From NCBI GenBank assembly GCA_002384855.1, contig DGBP01000078.1, positions 1 to 24,674 on the forward strand: 24,674 nucleotides of DNA. Reading direction: 5' to 3'. A program made the translations under genes and the position numbers. Positions 7,361-14,320 of the stretch are shown in pieces. The notes beneath the pieces are model-generated. The model was not told the DNA's origin. It saw only the letters and a list, made by a program, of their open reading frames with translations, and ran no database searches. This stretch comes from Nocardioidaceae bacterium UBA4001. GTDB lineage: Bacteria > Actinomycetota > Actinomycetes > Propionibacteriales > Nocardioidaceae. The first letter of the stretch is position 1. Every line of letters begins with the position of its first letter.

Positions 7361-7677
7361 TCGGGCCGGTCGAGCTCGGCCGCGAAGAAAGTCGAGGCTG
7401 CCTTCAAGATGGCGTTGGCCCGACGAAGCTCAGCGTTCTCCCGCTTCAACCGCTTGATCTCCGCGGAGTCCTCGGTCGTCGTGCCCGGCCGGCTGCCGGC
7501 GTCGATCTCGGCACGGCGGACCCACTTGCGGACCGTCTCCGGCGTCCCGACGCCGAGCAGCTCGGCGACCCGGACCATCGCCGCCCAATCGGACTCGTGC
7601 TCGCCGCGGATCTCCGCGACCATCCGGACCGCCCGCTCCTTCAGCTCAGGCGAGTACCTCTGCGAACTGTCCCTGAC
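7351..7677 (-). CDS. IS3-family transposase orfA
   Basis: The HTH_8/HTH_Tnp_1 subunit that recognises the inverted repeats. The conserved region starts with YSPELKERAVRMVAEIR and continues through the HTH (AAMVRVAELLGVGTPETVRKWV). It ends in the leucine-zipper-like KRLKRENAELRRANAILKAAS and FFAAEL, typical of IS3 OrfA proteins. The true start is unclear: the only in-frame start upstream is a TTG whose first base lies outside the IS at 7731, and the position where relatives would start reads GTC. The coordinates given cover the conserved coding part. No classical A-rich slippery heptamer is visible before the orfA stop. Confidence 0.85.
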   Translation of the reverse strand, partial: VRDSSQRYSPELKERAVRMVAEIRGEHESDWAAMVRVAELLGVGTPETVRKWVRRAEIDAGSRPGTTTEDSAEIKRLKRENAELRRANAILKAASTFFAAELDRPERR

Positions 7678-7706
7678 ATGACCCCAACCTTCCCAAGGCT
7701 TGGGGC

Positions 7707-7730
7707 CTCCGGACTCGCCGGGGCGTCTCA
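7707..7730 (-). repeat. IS terminal inverted repeat, right
   Basis: Perfect 24-bp reverse complement of the left terminal repeat. The base after it (7731) begins the interior of a broken host gene. Confidence 0.93.
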
Positions 7731-8172
7731 ATCCGAGCCACCCTCGAGTTGGAGGGACCTGATCTCCATGTGGAGGTCAACAGCGAAGCGCGCCTGGACC
7801 GCGTGCTTGCGAGGGTGCGTGGGCTTCAACCGGGGCTGACCCTGACGGCGGAAGCGCGATGTCCCGCGGGCGAGGTTCAGGAAGCGGTGGGTCGGGCGCC
7901 GTTCTCGGGTTCCGGCGCCGCCCCTGACCCGAACGACCCAGAGGTGGCGGCGGCGTTGACGGAGTTCATCCGGGCCCAGGAGCAGGCGTGGCTCGACGAC
8001 CCGATCCCGGCCCTTGCGGGGGCCACGCCGCGTGAGGCTGCGGCCGACCCGACCCGGCGTCCTGACCTGCTCCGGCTGCTCGACACGTATGACGTGTCAA
8101 ATCCAGCGGGCGTCGTCAGCATGGACTCCGCACGACTCCGCACGACTCCGATCGGCACTCGGCCTGAGCTGA
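7731..8172 (+). pseudogene. 3' fragment of a SEC-C-type protein gene, cut by the IS and frameshifted by a duplication
   Basis: The frame enters directly at the IS edge in mid-protein (IRATLELEGPDLHVEVNSEARLDRVL), so the N-terminus is missing. A later segment (AAALTEFIRAQEQAWLDDPIPALAGATPREAAADPTRR, about 7945-8062) resembles the conserved C-terminal region of actinobacterial proteins often annotated with a SEC-C motif. It also recalls the Xre/MbcA antitoxin-type 'TPREA' region. The family name is uncertain. The expected end, RLRSALGLS then stop at 8170-8172, lies in another frame because CACGACTCCG is duplicated at 8131-8150. As written, the frame runs on to 8375, antisense across the next gene. 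Both ends are damaged, so function is unlikely. Confidence 0.72.
8131..8150 (+). repeat. 10-bp tandem duplication causing a frameshift
   Basis: CACGACTCCG occurs twice in a row. Removing one copy restores a reading frame ending in the family-like RLRSALGLS and a stop at 8172, just before the convergent gene ends at 8187. Confidence 0.7.
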
Positions 8173-8186
8173 GGCCTGATTCCCGG

Positions 8187-8810
8187 TCAGATGTCGAGGC
8201 CGGCGAGGGCTTCTCGTATCGACCGGACGGCCTCGGCGGCTCGCCAGAGGTGGTGCTCGGGATGGGTACCGTGGCCCCGGTGGGCGCCCCGCCATTCAGA
8301 CTCCCAGTAGCCGTCGAGCACCTCGGCCAGGCGGTGCTCAGCTCGAGGCAGCTCATCGGTCAGGAACTCGCGTAGTTCGGCGGGGGTCGGCGTCGCGATC
8401 ATCGCGTTGGTGACGGTGCGGTTGCGCAGGTGGCGCAGAAGCAGTTCGTCGGTTCCGGTCTGGGCGGTCCAGACACGGGCGACGCGTCGGACCACGTGAT
8501 CCCACGCCGGCACCTGCCGGGAACGCCAACGCGCGTCGATCGGTCGCTTGTCCAGTCTCAAGAAGGACTCGCATGCGGCCATGGCGGGGTGCAGGGCCAG
8601 GTGGGGGAACTCGTCGGCAGGGATGTCGAGTCGTACGACGACCAGGGCCCACTCGATCTGTTCGGCTCCGTCGAGAAGGTCGCCGCCGACCCACAGCTCG
8701 GACAGCGGCAGAGCGAGGCCACCGGACAGGTGGGTCAGCCGGTCTGCTTCTTCTGCCAGGTCGGTGACGTGGCGCAGCACGGTACTCCTCTTCACCGGTC
8801 CAGTCTGCAC
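8187..8810 (-). CDS. DUF7711-like hypothetical protein
   Basis: A soluble protein of 202-207 residues that resembles a widespread actinobacterial family I associate with DUF7711. Its hallmarks are an N-terminal KRSTVLRHVTDLAEEA helix, LPLSELWVGGDLL, then ALVVVRLDIPADEFPHL, a central RWRSRQVPAWDHVVRRVARVW, and ATPTPAELREFL followed by a helical C-terminal half. No enzymatic motif is known. A GTG at 8810 with GGGAGA before it and a GTG at 8795 (giving the family-like MKRSTV start) are both possible. It converges with the broken SEC-C-type gene. The family name is from memory; the gene itself is well supported. Confidence 0.75.
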   Translation of the reverse strand: MQTGPVKRSTVLRHVTDLAEEADRLTHLSGGLALPLSELWVGGDLLDGAEQIEWALVVVRLDIPADEFPHLALHPAMAACESFLRLDKRPIDARWRSRQVPAWDHVVRRVARVWTAQTGTDELLLRHLRNRTVTNAMIATPTPAELREFLTDELPRAEHRLAEVLDGYWESEWRGAHRGHGTHPEHHLWRAAEAVRSIREALAGLDI

Positions 8811-8841
8811 CGTCTCCCAGCTATCGGGCGTCGCCGGTGGG

Positions 8842-9381
8842 TCAGGGATTGAGGGCCGCTCTGGCCGTGGAGACCTTCATGTAGAGCGCGAGGCCACCTT
8901 CGATGCCGGTGGTCTTGAATCCGTTGCGCGTGTAGAACGCGAGGAGACCAGTGTTGTCGGCATCGACCACGATGACCTTCCCGCCCCCGGCCTCGGCGAC
9001 ACGCACGATGGTCTCCAGAGCGTTGCGCAGGAGCTGCCGGCCCCACTGACCGTCCTTGTCGGCTCGCAGGTCGACGTGGACGGCAAGCTTCCCGAGCTTC
9101 CAAGCGGGCACTGACCCTGGCCAGCCGCGGGCCAGCGACTTGGGAACGTCCTCGCGGACGACCTGGGTGGGGTTGATCGCGTAGTAGCCGACGACGCGCT
9201 CTGGCCCGTCCACCGTGGCTGCCGGCTGTTCGACGAGCAGGTAGACGGCGCATATCCCTGCCTGGACCGAAGTGGCGGCGTGTTGGATGAGCCAGTCGTT
9301 GTAGACCGGCTCGCCGCAGTCGAAGCCCGACAGGTCGTAGTCGGGTGCCAGTCGGACGACGCGATAGGTGAGTTCGCTCAA
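8842..9381 (-). CDS. GNAT-family toxin of a type II toxin-antitoxin pair
   Basis: A 179-residue acetyltransferase resembling TacT/AtaT-type toxins, which acetylate the amino acid on charged tRNAs and block translation. The opening LAPDYDLSGFDCGEPVYNDWL and the VVGYYAINP strand are typical of this toxin branch. The acetyl-CoA loop lies at about residues 97-120 (KLAVHVDLRADKDGQWGRQLL), and the C-terminal FYTRNGF contains the catalytic Tyr (about residue 150). A TTG at 9381 is preferred because AGGTGAG precedes it at 6 nt. A longer in-frame ATG start at 9480 would lie inside the antitoxin gene. Located 34 nt after the DUF1778 antitoxin gene, matching the usual antitoxin-toxin order. Confidence 0.85.
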   Translation of the reverse strand: MSELTYRVVRLAPDYDLSGFDCGEPVYNDWLIQHAATSVQAGICAVYLLVEQPAATVDGPERVVGYYAINPTQVVREDVPKSLARGWPGSVPAWKLGKLAVHVDLRADKDGQWGRQLLRNALETIVRVAEAGGGKVIVVDADNTGLLAFYTRNGFKTTGIEGGLALYMKVSTARAALNP

Positions 9382-9415
9382 CGCGGACTCACCTGCGCCG
9401 CTCCTCGCGCCGGGC

Positions 9416-9709
9416 TCACTTGGTGATGCGGCGCGGCAGTGCGGCCAGGCTCTCCAACTCGGGGGAGGTGTCGGCGACATCGATGGAGGCGATCATGTCG
9501 TCGTACAGGTGCGCCGACATCATCGTGACCTCGGTGCGGGCGATGACCTTCAAGGCAGCCTCGCGGATCGAGTCGGTGATGAACGCGGTCTTGGTGACGT
9601 GCAGCCGGTCGGCGGCCTGGAGGATCAGGTCGTCGAGCTCGGTGTCGATGCGCGCCTCGAGACGCGCCTTCGGCTTGGCGTGTGGCCTAGCAGGGGTCTT
9701 GGTCGTCAT
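9416..9709 (-). CDS. DUF1778 (ribbon-helix-helix) antitoxin
   Basis: A 97-residue antitoxin of the TacA/DUF1778 family. It should bind its promoter as an RHH dimer and neutralise the GNAT toxin through its C-terminus. The RHH is visible at residues about 14-55 (KARLEARIDTELDDLILQAADRL, then TKTAFITDSIREAALKVI). The toxin-binding tail follows with SPELESLAALP. The ATG at 9709 has GGAGGTG upstream; an alternative start at 9769 would overlap the proposed promoter. The preceding DNA shows a good -35/-10 pair and direct repeats, suggesting autoregulation. The pair probably stabilises the island. Confidence 0.86.
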   Translation of the reverse strand: MTTKTPARPHAKPKARLEARIDTELDDLILQAADRLHVTKTAFITDSIREAALKVIARTEVTMMSAHLYDDMIASIDVADTSPELESLAALPRRITK

Positions 9710-9732
9710 CTTCGGTCCACCTCCATCAGAGC

Positions 9733-9769
9733 GTACGGCAACTGTACGGCACGAATCGGTGTCACTCAA
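9733..9769 (-). promoter_or_regulatory. Toxin-antitoxin promoter with operator repeats
   Basis: Read leftwards, TTGAGT (9769-9764) is followed after exactly 17 nt by TACAGT (9746-9741), a near-consensus sigma-70-type promoter for the antitoxin gene. Two GTACGGCA copies (9733-9740 and 9744-9751, 11-bp period) straddle the -10 hexamer. They are well placed for the RHH antitoxin to block transcription. Confidence 0.6.
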
Positions 9770-10060
9770 TCGGATTCGGGTTCCTGTTGCGTCGTCCGTC
9801 CCCGCATCCGGCTGAGGGCGTTGAGGTTCTTGCGGTCTGCGTCGTTGGGGGCGGGCAGGTACTTCTCGGTGGTCTGGATGTGGGCGTGGCCGAGGCGGTC
9901 CATGACCGAGGCGAGATCGGAGCCGCCGGCGAGCAGCCAGGAGGCGTGGGCGTGCCGCAGGTCGTGCATCCGGACCGGGAACCCGACGCCGGACGCGGTG
10001 ACGGCGGGCTGCCAGATCCGGGTGCGGAACGACCTGCCATCCTGCGGTTCGTGGCCAGTG
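9766..10060 (-). pseudogene. C-terminal fragment of a second tyrosine recombinase
   Basis: About 90 residues from the catalytic end of an integrase unrelated in detail to the one at the left. HDLRHAHASWLLAGG carries the H-x-x-R box, MDRLGHAHIQTTEKYLPAP the second His region and the Tyr nucleophile. The first catalytic Arg, the core-binding domain and the N-terminus are missing. Homology fades upstream of about 10030, where the regulator promoter region begins, so the exact break (10030-10110) is not fixed. It is too short to be active. It probably marks the edge of an older integration or a deletion that fused the island to the redox locus. Confidence 0.8.
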
Positions 10061-10110
10061 CCGAGGACACTACTCGCGGCCTCCGGGACGATCCGAGGGC
10101 AAACGTCCAC

Positions 10111-10131
10111 CTCACAGGTTTCTCACAGGTT
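10111..10131 (+). promoter_or_regulatory. Direct-repeat box upstream of the response regulator
   Basis: CTCACAGGTT occurs at 10111-10120 and again at 10122-10131, an exact 11-bp period. OmpR-family regulators typically bind tandem repeats spaced one helical turn apart, so this is a candidate autoregulatory site, 43 nt before the GTG at 10174. A related pair occurs at 12385-12405. Confidence 0.55.
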
Positions 10132-10173
10132 CTACCCAGCGTTCTCGAGGTCAAGGAGCGTCATGCTGGCAGA

Positions 10174-10899
10174 GTGGCGCCGCCGAACGTTCCCCTGCAC
10201 CGAGCCGACGGGACGCCCCTGCGCGTTCTGGTCGTGGACGACGAGGTCAACATCGCCGAGCTGCTCGTGATGGCGCTGCGCTACGAGGGTTGGGAGGCCA
10301 GCATGGCCCGCACCGGATCGAAGGCGGTGTCGATGGCCAAGCAGGTGCGACCCGACGCCGTCGTCCTCGACATGATGCTTCCCGACTTCGACGGCATGGA
10401 GGTCCTCCGACGAGTCCGCGGGCACAGCCCGGACGTGCCCGTGCTCTTCCTGACCGCGCGCGACACCGTCGAGGACCGCATCGCCGGCTTGACGGCCGGG
10501 GGAGACGACTACGTCACCAAGCCGTTCAGCCTCGAGGAGGTGGTCGCGCGGCTCCGTGGCCTGATGCGTCGTGCAGGTGCGACCAGCCGTCGGGAGAGCC
10601 CGGTTCTCACGGTCGGCGACCTCACCCTGGACGAGGACAGCCACGAGGTCTTCCGCGGGGGACAGGAGATCACGTTGACGGCCACCGAGTTCGAGCTCCT
10701 CCGCTTCCTCATGCGCAACCCGCGGCGGGTGCTGTCGAAAGCCCAGATCCTCGACCGCGTGTGGAACTACGACTTCGGTGGGCAGGCGAACGTCGTCGAG
10801 CTCTATGTCTCTTACCTGCGCAAGAAGGTGGACGCCGGTCGCGACCCGTTGATCCACACGATGCGGGGCGCCGGGTACGTCCTGAAGCCCGCGGGCTGA
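10174..10899 (+). CDS. OmpR/PhoB-family response regulator
   Basis: A 241-residue two-component response regulator. The receiver domain (about 17-130) has the acidic pocket VVDDE (Asp22/23), the phospho-acceptor Asp66 in VVLDMMLPD, Thr94 in LFLTARD and Lys116 in VTKPF. The C-terminal winged helix (about 143-238) shows LTATEFELLRFLMRNPRRVLSK, VWNYDFGGQANVVELYVSYLRKK and the closing TMRGAGYVLKP. The GTG at 10174 is chosen because it gives the family-like lead RADGTPLRVLVVDDE; an upstream AAGGAG at 10153-10158 is rather distant. It is followed after 2 nt by its sensor kinase. It probably controls the downstream flavin redox genes through the CTCACAGG repeats. Confidence 0.92.
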   Translation: MAPPNVPLHRADGTPLRVLVVDDEVNIAELLVMALRYEGWEASMARTGSKAVSMAKQVRPDAVVLDMMLPDFDGMEVLRRVRGHSPDVPVLFLTARDTVEDRIAGLTAGGDDYVTKPFSLEEVVARLRGLMRRAGATSRRESPVLTVGDLTLDEDSHEVFRGGQEITLTATEFELLRFLMRNPRRVLSKAQILDRVWNYDFGGQANVVELYVSYLRKKVDAGRDPLIHTMRGAGYVLKPAG

Positions 10900-10901
10900 G
10901 C

Positions 10902-12395
10902 GTGTCACGCCTCCTGCCCACCTCGCTCACCAGCCGGCTGGTCGTCACGGCGGTCACTCTCGTGGCCCTGGTCAGTCTGCTGATCGCGGCGGCGACGACC
11001 CTGGCGATCGGTTCCTACCTGAGCGGCCAGCTCGACAGCGAGGTGGAGCAGGCCGCCGGTCGCGCGGTCGGTGCCTCCCGTGGCGGGCCGTCCTTCCCGC
11101 TCGAGGAGTTGGAGGAGCGCGCGGAGGGTCGACCTCCCGCGGTCGACGCGGCGCTGGGTCAGCCGGCAGGGACCGTGACTGCGTACGTCGTCGACGGCCT
11201 CGCCAGCGGCGAGCTGGTGACCTCCGATCGCGAGGCACTGGCGGCGGAGGAGCTGGCGCCGTTGGCGGACGTGCCTGCGGACGGTGAGCAGCACACGATC
11301 GACATTCCCGGGCTGGGACGCTACCGGGCGCTCGCCACCGACACCGGTGACATGGTCGTCGTTGCGGGGCTGCCCACCGACGGGGTCGACGACACCCTCG
11401 CCAGCCTCATCGGCTGGGAGCTGCTCTTCACCGTCCTCGGCGTGGTCGTGGCCGGGGGAGTGGCCCTGCTCGTTGTACGGCGGCAGCTCCGCCCGCTGAG
11501 GCAGGTAGCACGCACGGCCCACGACGTGGCCGGACTGCCGCTGTCGACGGGCGAGATCGGCGTCACCGCGAGGGTGCCCGAGGAGCTGACCGACGAGCGC
11601 ACCGAGGTCGGCCGGGTCGGCGCGGCACTCAACACGCTGCTCGGCCACGTGGAGGGTGCGCTCGATTCGCGGCACCGCAGCGAGCTGCAGGTACGTCAGT
11701 TCGTCGCGGACGCCTCGCACGAGCTGCGGACGCCCCTGGCGACGATCCAGGGGTACGCCGAGCTGACCCGCCGCGCTCCGGACGCGGGGTGTCTGACCCA
11801 CACGATGAGCAAGGTCGAGTCCGAGGCGTCCCGGATGTCCGTGCTCGTGGAGGACCTTCTCCTGCTCGCCAGGCTCGACGCGGGCCGACCCCTCGAGCGC
11901 AACGAGGTCGACCTGACGAAGATGGTGCTCGAGTCGGTGGGCGATGCCCGCGTCGTGGCGCCGGACCACCGTTGGCTCCTCGAGCTCACCGATGAACCCG
12001 TCACCGTGACCGGGGACGCCAAGCGGCTGCACCAGGTGCTCACCAACCTACTGAGCAACGCGCGTAAGCACACACCCGCCGGTACGACGGTCATCGTCGG
12101 AGTACGCATGTCGCAGGACGACCGGGCTGCGATGGTGACCGTGCGGGACGACGGACCGGGGATCCCCCAGGACCTGCAGGGCATCGTGTTCGAGCGGTTC
12201 GCCCGCGGGGACTCCGCCCGCACCCGCGAGTCGGGCGGCGCAGGGCTCGGGCTGTCGCTGGCACGGGCGATCGCCGCCGCACACGGCGGCGACATCGTCG
12301 TCACCTCGCGCCCCGGCGACACGTGCTTCACCCTCACCCTGCCGCGTGAGGTGAGCGACCCCGTCCCGGCCGAGGCGACCCAGCCTCACAGGTAA
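10902..12395 (+). CDS. Two-component sensor histidine kinase
   Basis: A 497-residue membrane sensor kinase paired with the regulator 2 nt upstream. TM1 spans about residues 12-38 and TM2 about 166-192. They enclose an extracytoplasmic sensor region of roughly 125 residues, rich in Glu and Asp with no recognised fold. A HAMP linker follows (RRQLRPLRQVARTAHDVAG). The dimerisation helix carries the phospho-accepting His273 in ADASHELRTPLA. The ATPase domain shows the N box (LTNLLSNARKH), G1 (VRDDGPGIP), the F box (VFERFARGD) and G2 (GAGLGLSLARAI). All kinase motifs are intact. The signal is unknown; location upstream of redox genes suggests an envelope redox or metal cue. Confidence 0.92.
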   Translation: MSRLLPTSLTSRLVVTAVTLVALVSLLIAAATTLAIGSYLSGQLDSEVEQAAGRAVGASRGGPSFPLEELEERAEGRPPAVDAALGQPAGTVTAYVVDGLASGELVTSDREALAAEELAPLADVPADGEQHTIDIPGLGRYRALATDTGDMVVVAGLPTDGVDDTLASLIGWELLFTVLGVVVAGGVALLVVRRQLRPLRQVARTAHDVAGLPLSTGEIGVTARVPEELTDERTEVGRVGAALNTLLGHVEGALDSRHRSELQVRQFVADASHELRTPLATIQGYAELTRRAPDAGCLTHTMSKVESEASRMSVLVEDLLLLARLDAGRPLERNEVDLTKMVLESVGDARVVAPDHRWLLELTDEPVTVTGDAKRLHQVLTNLLSNARKHTPAGTTVIVGVRMSQDDRAAMVTVRDDGPGIPQDLQGIVFERFARGDSARTRESGGAGLGLSLARAIAAAHGGDIVVTSRPGDTCFTLTLPREVSDPVPAEATQPHR

Positions 12396-12405
12396 CCAAC
12401 AGGCT
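12385..12405 (+). promoter_or_regulatory. Second CTCACAGG direct-repeat box, before the redox genes
   Basis: CTCACAGGTA at 12385-12394 is followed 11 bp later by CCAACAGGCT at 12396-12405, which matches the regulator-upstream repeat CTCACAGGTT at 7 of 10 positions. It overlaps the kinase stop codon and precedes the small-ORF/redox gene chain, so it may be the activation site for that operon. Confidence 0.45.
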
Positions 12406-12447
12406 AGGGACACGGGCGTCAAAGACCCGCCCCGCACCCTGGGTTCC

Positions 12448-12714
12448 ATGACACGAACCACCACCCTGACGCCGCCGGCGTCGAACGGCCGATCCTCACA
12501 CCCGACCTCACACGCTGAGCGGTCCACACGGGTCGAGGCACGTTCGGCGGCTGTGGCGTGGCCACCCCAGGACGTGCCGTGGCCACGGCCGGCGCGGCCC
12601 GGGGATCTTGAACGCCACCGCGTCCCTCTCCCCCCAGGGGCACGGCGCATCAGGGTGGGCCAACCTGAACCGGCCTTCGACGACGAGGCCACACCGAGCA
12701 GAGAGGGAAGATGA
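12448..12714 (+). CDS. Possible small proline/arginine-rich protein
   Basis: An 88-codon ORF of unknown family between the kinase and redox genes. It is rich in Pro, Arg, Ser and Thr with no hydrophobic helix or motif. The case for coding is that its stop overlaps the next start as ATGA, the first link in a chain of 4-nt overlaps through to apbE. The case against is a weak RBS, clearly lower third-position GC than neighbouring genes, and CCTCACAC repeats (12494-12500, 12506-12512) inside it. It could instead be a regulatory leader region. Moderately doubtful. Confidence 0.35.
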   Translation: MTRTTTLTPPASNGRSSHPTSHAERSTRVEARSAAVAWPPQDVPWPRPARPGDLERHRVPLPPGARRIRVGQPEPAFDDEATPSREGR

Positions 12715-12914
12715 TGACCGACACCGAGCCCCCCGATGGCGCACGCCCGTTCGGCATTCAAGGTCGCGGCGCACGCGCCGGCACGGCAGCCGCTCTCGTC
12801 TCCCTCGGCGGGCTCGGTCGCTTCGCGCTGGGCCACGTGTCAGCCGATGACGAGCGCATCGGCCTGGTCGGCACCGGGTCCGAGCCGGGTGACCACGAAG
12901 GATCGACCACATGA
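12711..12914 (+). CDS. Small protein of unknown function coupled to the ferric-reductase-like gene
   Basis: A 67-codon ORF preceded by GAGAGGGAAG directly before the ATG. It overlaps both neighbours by ATGA, which favours translation. The middle (about residues 18-42) is Gly/Ala/Leu-rich (GTAAALVSLGGLGRFALGHV) and weakly hydrophobic, followed by an acidic tail with DDERIG and EPGDHEG. It has no signal peptide and no cofactor-binding motif. I do not recognise it. It may be an accessory subunit of the redox complex or a coupling ORF that brings ribosomes to the next gene. Confidence 0.5.
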   Translation: MMTDTEPPDGARPFGIQGRGARAGTAAALVSLGGLGRFALGHVSADDERIGLVGTGSEPGDHEGSTT

Positions 12915-14320
12915 CTGCCTCTGCGGCGCCGCAGGCAGTCCGCGGCACCGCGTCTGGTGGGCGGCTCGGGCGCCGAGCCCGGCTCGACGCAGCGGTCAGG
13001 GCCGCAGCCGGCGCCGGCCTCTGGCTGAGCTTGCTGCTGGTGTCGTACTGGTGGGCGGTCGGCGGGGGGATCGAGGAGCTCGCGACGTGGCGGAACGGTC
13101 TGACCTCCTTGGGTCGTCTGACCGGCCTCCTCGCCTCGGACCTGCTCCTGGTCCAGGTGCTCCTGATGGCACGTGTCCCCGTGCTCGAGGCCGCCTTCGG
13201 TCAGGACCGGCTCGCCAAGGAGCATCGGGTCGTCGGCTTCACCTCGTTCACCCTGATGGTGACGCACATCGTGCTGATCACCTGGGGGTACGCCTCCGGG
13301 GACCTGACCGGGACGGCCGCGACCCTGTGGGGGCTCACCACGGACTACCCGGGGATGTTGCTGGCGGTTGCCGGCACGACGTTCCTGGTGACCGCCGTGG
13401 TCACCAGCATCAGAGCGGCCCGCCGCCGGCTGCGCTACGAGTCCTGGCACCTGCTGCACCTCTACGCCTACCTTGGTGTGGGCCTGGCCCTCCCGCACCA
13501 GCTCTGGACCGGTCGCGAGTTCCTGGGCTCCTCGGCCAGCACCGTGTACTGGTGGAGCGTGTGGGCGTTCGCGGCCGCTTCGGTCCTCGTCTGGCGCGTC
13601 GCGCTCCCGCTGTGGCGCAGTGCCCGGCACCGGCTACGCGTCACCTCCGTGGTCCCCGAGGGGGACGACGTGGTCTCGGTCTACATGACGGGGCGGGACC
13701 TTCACCGGCTGAGGGCAGAAGCGGGACAGTTCCTGAGCTGGAGGTTCCTCAACCGGGAGGGCTGGACCCGTGGCAACCCCTACTCGTTGTCGGCAGCGCC
13801 GGACGGTCGCAGCCTCCGGGTCAGCGTCAAGGCCCTCGGTGACAACAGCGCGCGGATGCAGACGCTCCGCCCCGGGACGTCGGTGCTGTTCGAGGGCCCG
13901 TACGGGAGGCTGACAGCCCGGGCGCGAACGCGCCGCCGCGTGGCCCTGATCGGGGCGGGGGTGGGCGTGGCCCCGTTGCGGGCGCTCGCCGAGGGGTTCG
14001 ACTACGCCCCCGGTGAGGTGGTCCTGCTGCACCGGTTCACCGATCGGCCGCTCTATGAACACGAGCTGCGCACGCTCGCTCGGGAGCGAGGGCTGGAGGT
14101 GCTCTGGCTGCCCGGGCACCGACGCTCCGACGACTCCTGGCTGGGCGAGGGCGTCGGTGCCGTCGACGACCTGACCGCACTCGGGTACTGGGTACCCGAC
14201 ATCGTCGATCGCGACGTCTACGTCTGCGGACCCGAGGCGTGGACCGTCACCGTCCGGCGGTTGACCGAGGTAGCCGGCCTGGCTTCGGACCATCTCCACG
14301 TCGAGAGCTTCAGGTGGTGA
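12911..14320 (+). CDS. Ferric-reductase-like transmembrane flavocytochrome (FAD/NAD(P)H oxidoreductase)
   Basis: A 469-residue membrane oxidoreductase expected to pass electrons from cytosolic NAD(P)H via FAD and haem to the outer face. The N-terminal half has about six membrane segments with candidate haem ligands His105, His119, His180, His183 and His196, the paired-His arrangement of the FRE/NOX family. The C-terminal half is a ferredoxin-reductase module: FAD binding in RGNPYSLSAAPDG (about 288-299), a VKALGDNSARM loop, the GPYG turn, NAD binding in LIGAGVGVAPLRAL (about 346-359) and the YVCGPEAW box (about 437-444). RBS AAGGA precedes the ATG. The next gene, encoding an FMN-binding protein, overlaps it by 4 nt, pointing to electron transfer onto an external flavoprotein. 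Confidence 0.92.
   Translation: MTASAAPQAVRGTASGGRLGRRARLDAAVRAAAGAGLWLSLLLVSYWWAVGGGIEELATWRNGLTSLGRLTGLLASDLLLVQVLLMARVPVLEAAFGQDRLAKEHRVVGFTSFTLMVTHIVLITWGYASGDLTGTAATLWGLTTDYPGMLLAVAGTTFLVTAVVTSIRAARRRLRYESWHLLHLYAYLGVGLALPHQLWTGREFLGSSASTVYWWSVWAFAAASVLVWRVALPLWRSARHRLRVTSVVPEGDDVVSVYMTGRDLHRLRAEAGQFLSWRFLNREGWTRGNPYSLSAAPDGRSLRVSVKALGDNSARMQTLRPGTSVLFEGPYGRLTARARTRRRVALIGAGVGVAPLRALAEGFDYAPGEVVLLHRFTDRPLYEHELRTLARERGLEVLWLPGHRRSDDSWLGEGVGAVDDLTALGYWVPDIVDRDVYVCGPEAWTVTVRRLTEVAGLASDHLHVESFRW

Larger units (their letters stand above)
6350..7730 (-). mobile_element. IS3-family insertion sequence, 1,381 bp
   Basis: Two 24-bp perfect inverted repeats at 6350-6373 and 7707-7730, beginning TGAGACGCCCCGG, bound orfA and orfB of an IS3-type transposase read on the minus strand. 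The size fits the family. Flanking bases (TTGAC on the left, ATCCG on the right) show no target-site duplication, suggesting rearrangement after insertion. orfB has an in-frame amber codon, so this copy is probably not autonomous. Confidence 0.92.

Noticed and set aside
8131..8150. Start of a tandem-repeat or CRISPR-like array
   Set aside because: Only two adjacent 10-bp copies, with no spacers; best explained as a slippage duplication.
9368..10270. Plus-strand ORF spanning the integrase fragment and ending in the regulator gene
   Set aside because: It runs antisense to the antitoxin gene and integrase fragment. The ATG at 10163 inside it has AAGGAG nearby but gives only 36 codons before a stop.
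10905..12032. Long antisense ORF (375 codons) opposite the histidine kinase
   Set aside because: It is a mirror frame of a gene with all kinase motifs. High GC leaves antisense frames open, and its translation has no recognisable domain.
12494..12512. CCTCACA repeated at 12494 and 12506 as a third regulator box
   Set aside because: The period is 12 bp instead of 11 and the AGG core is missing; kept only as a note within the small-ORF entry.
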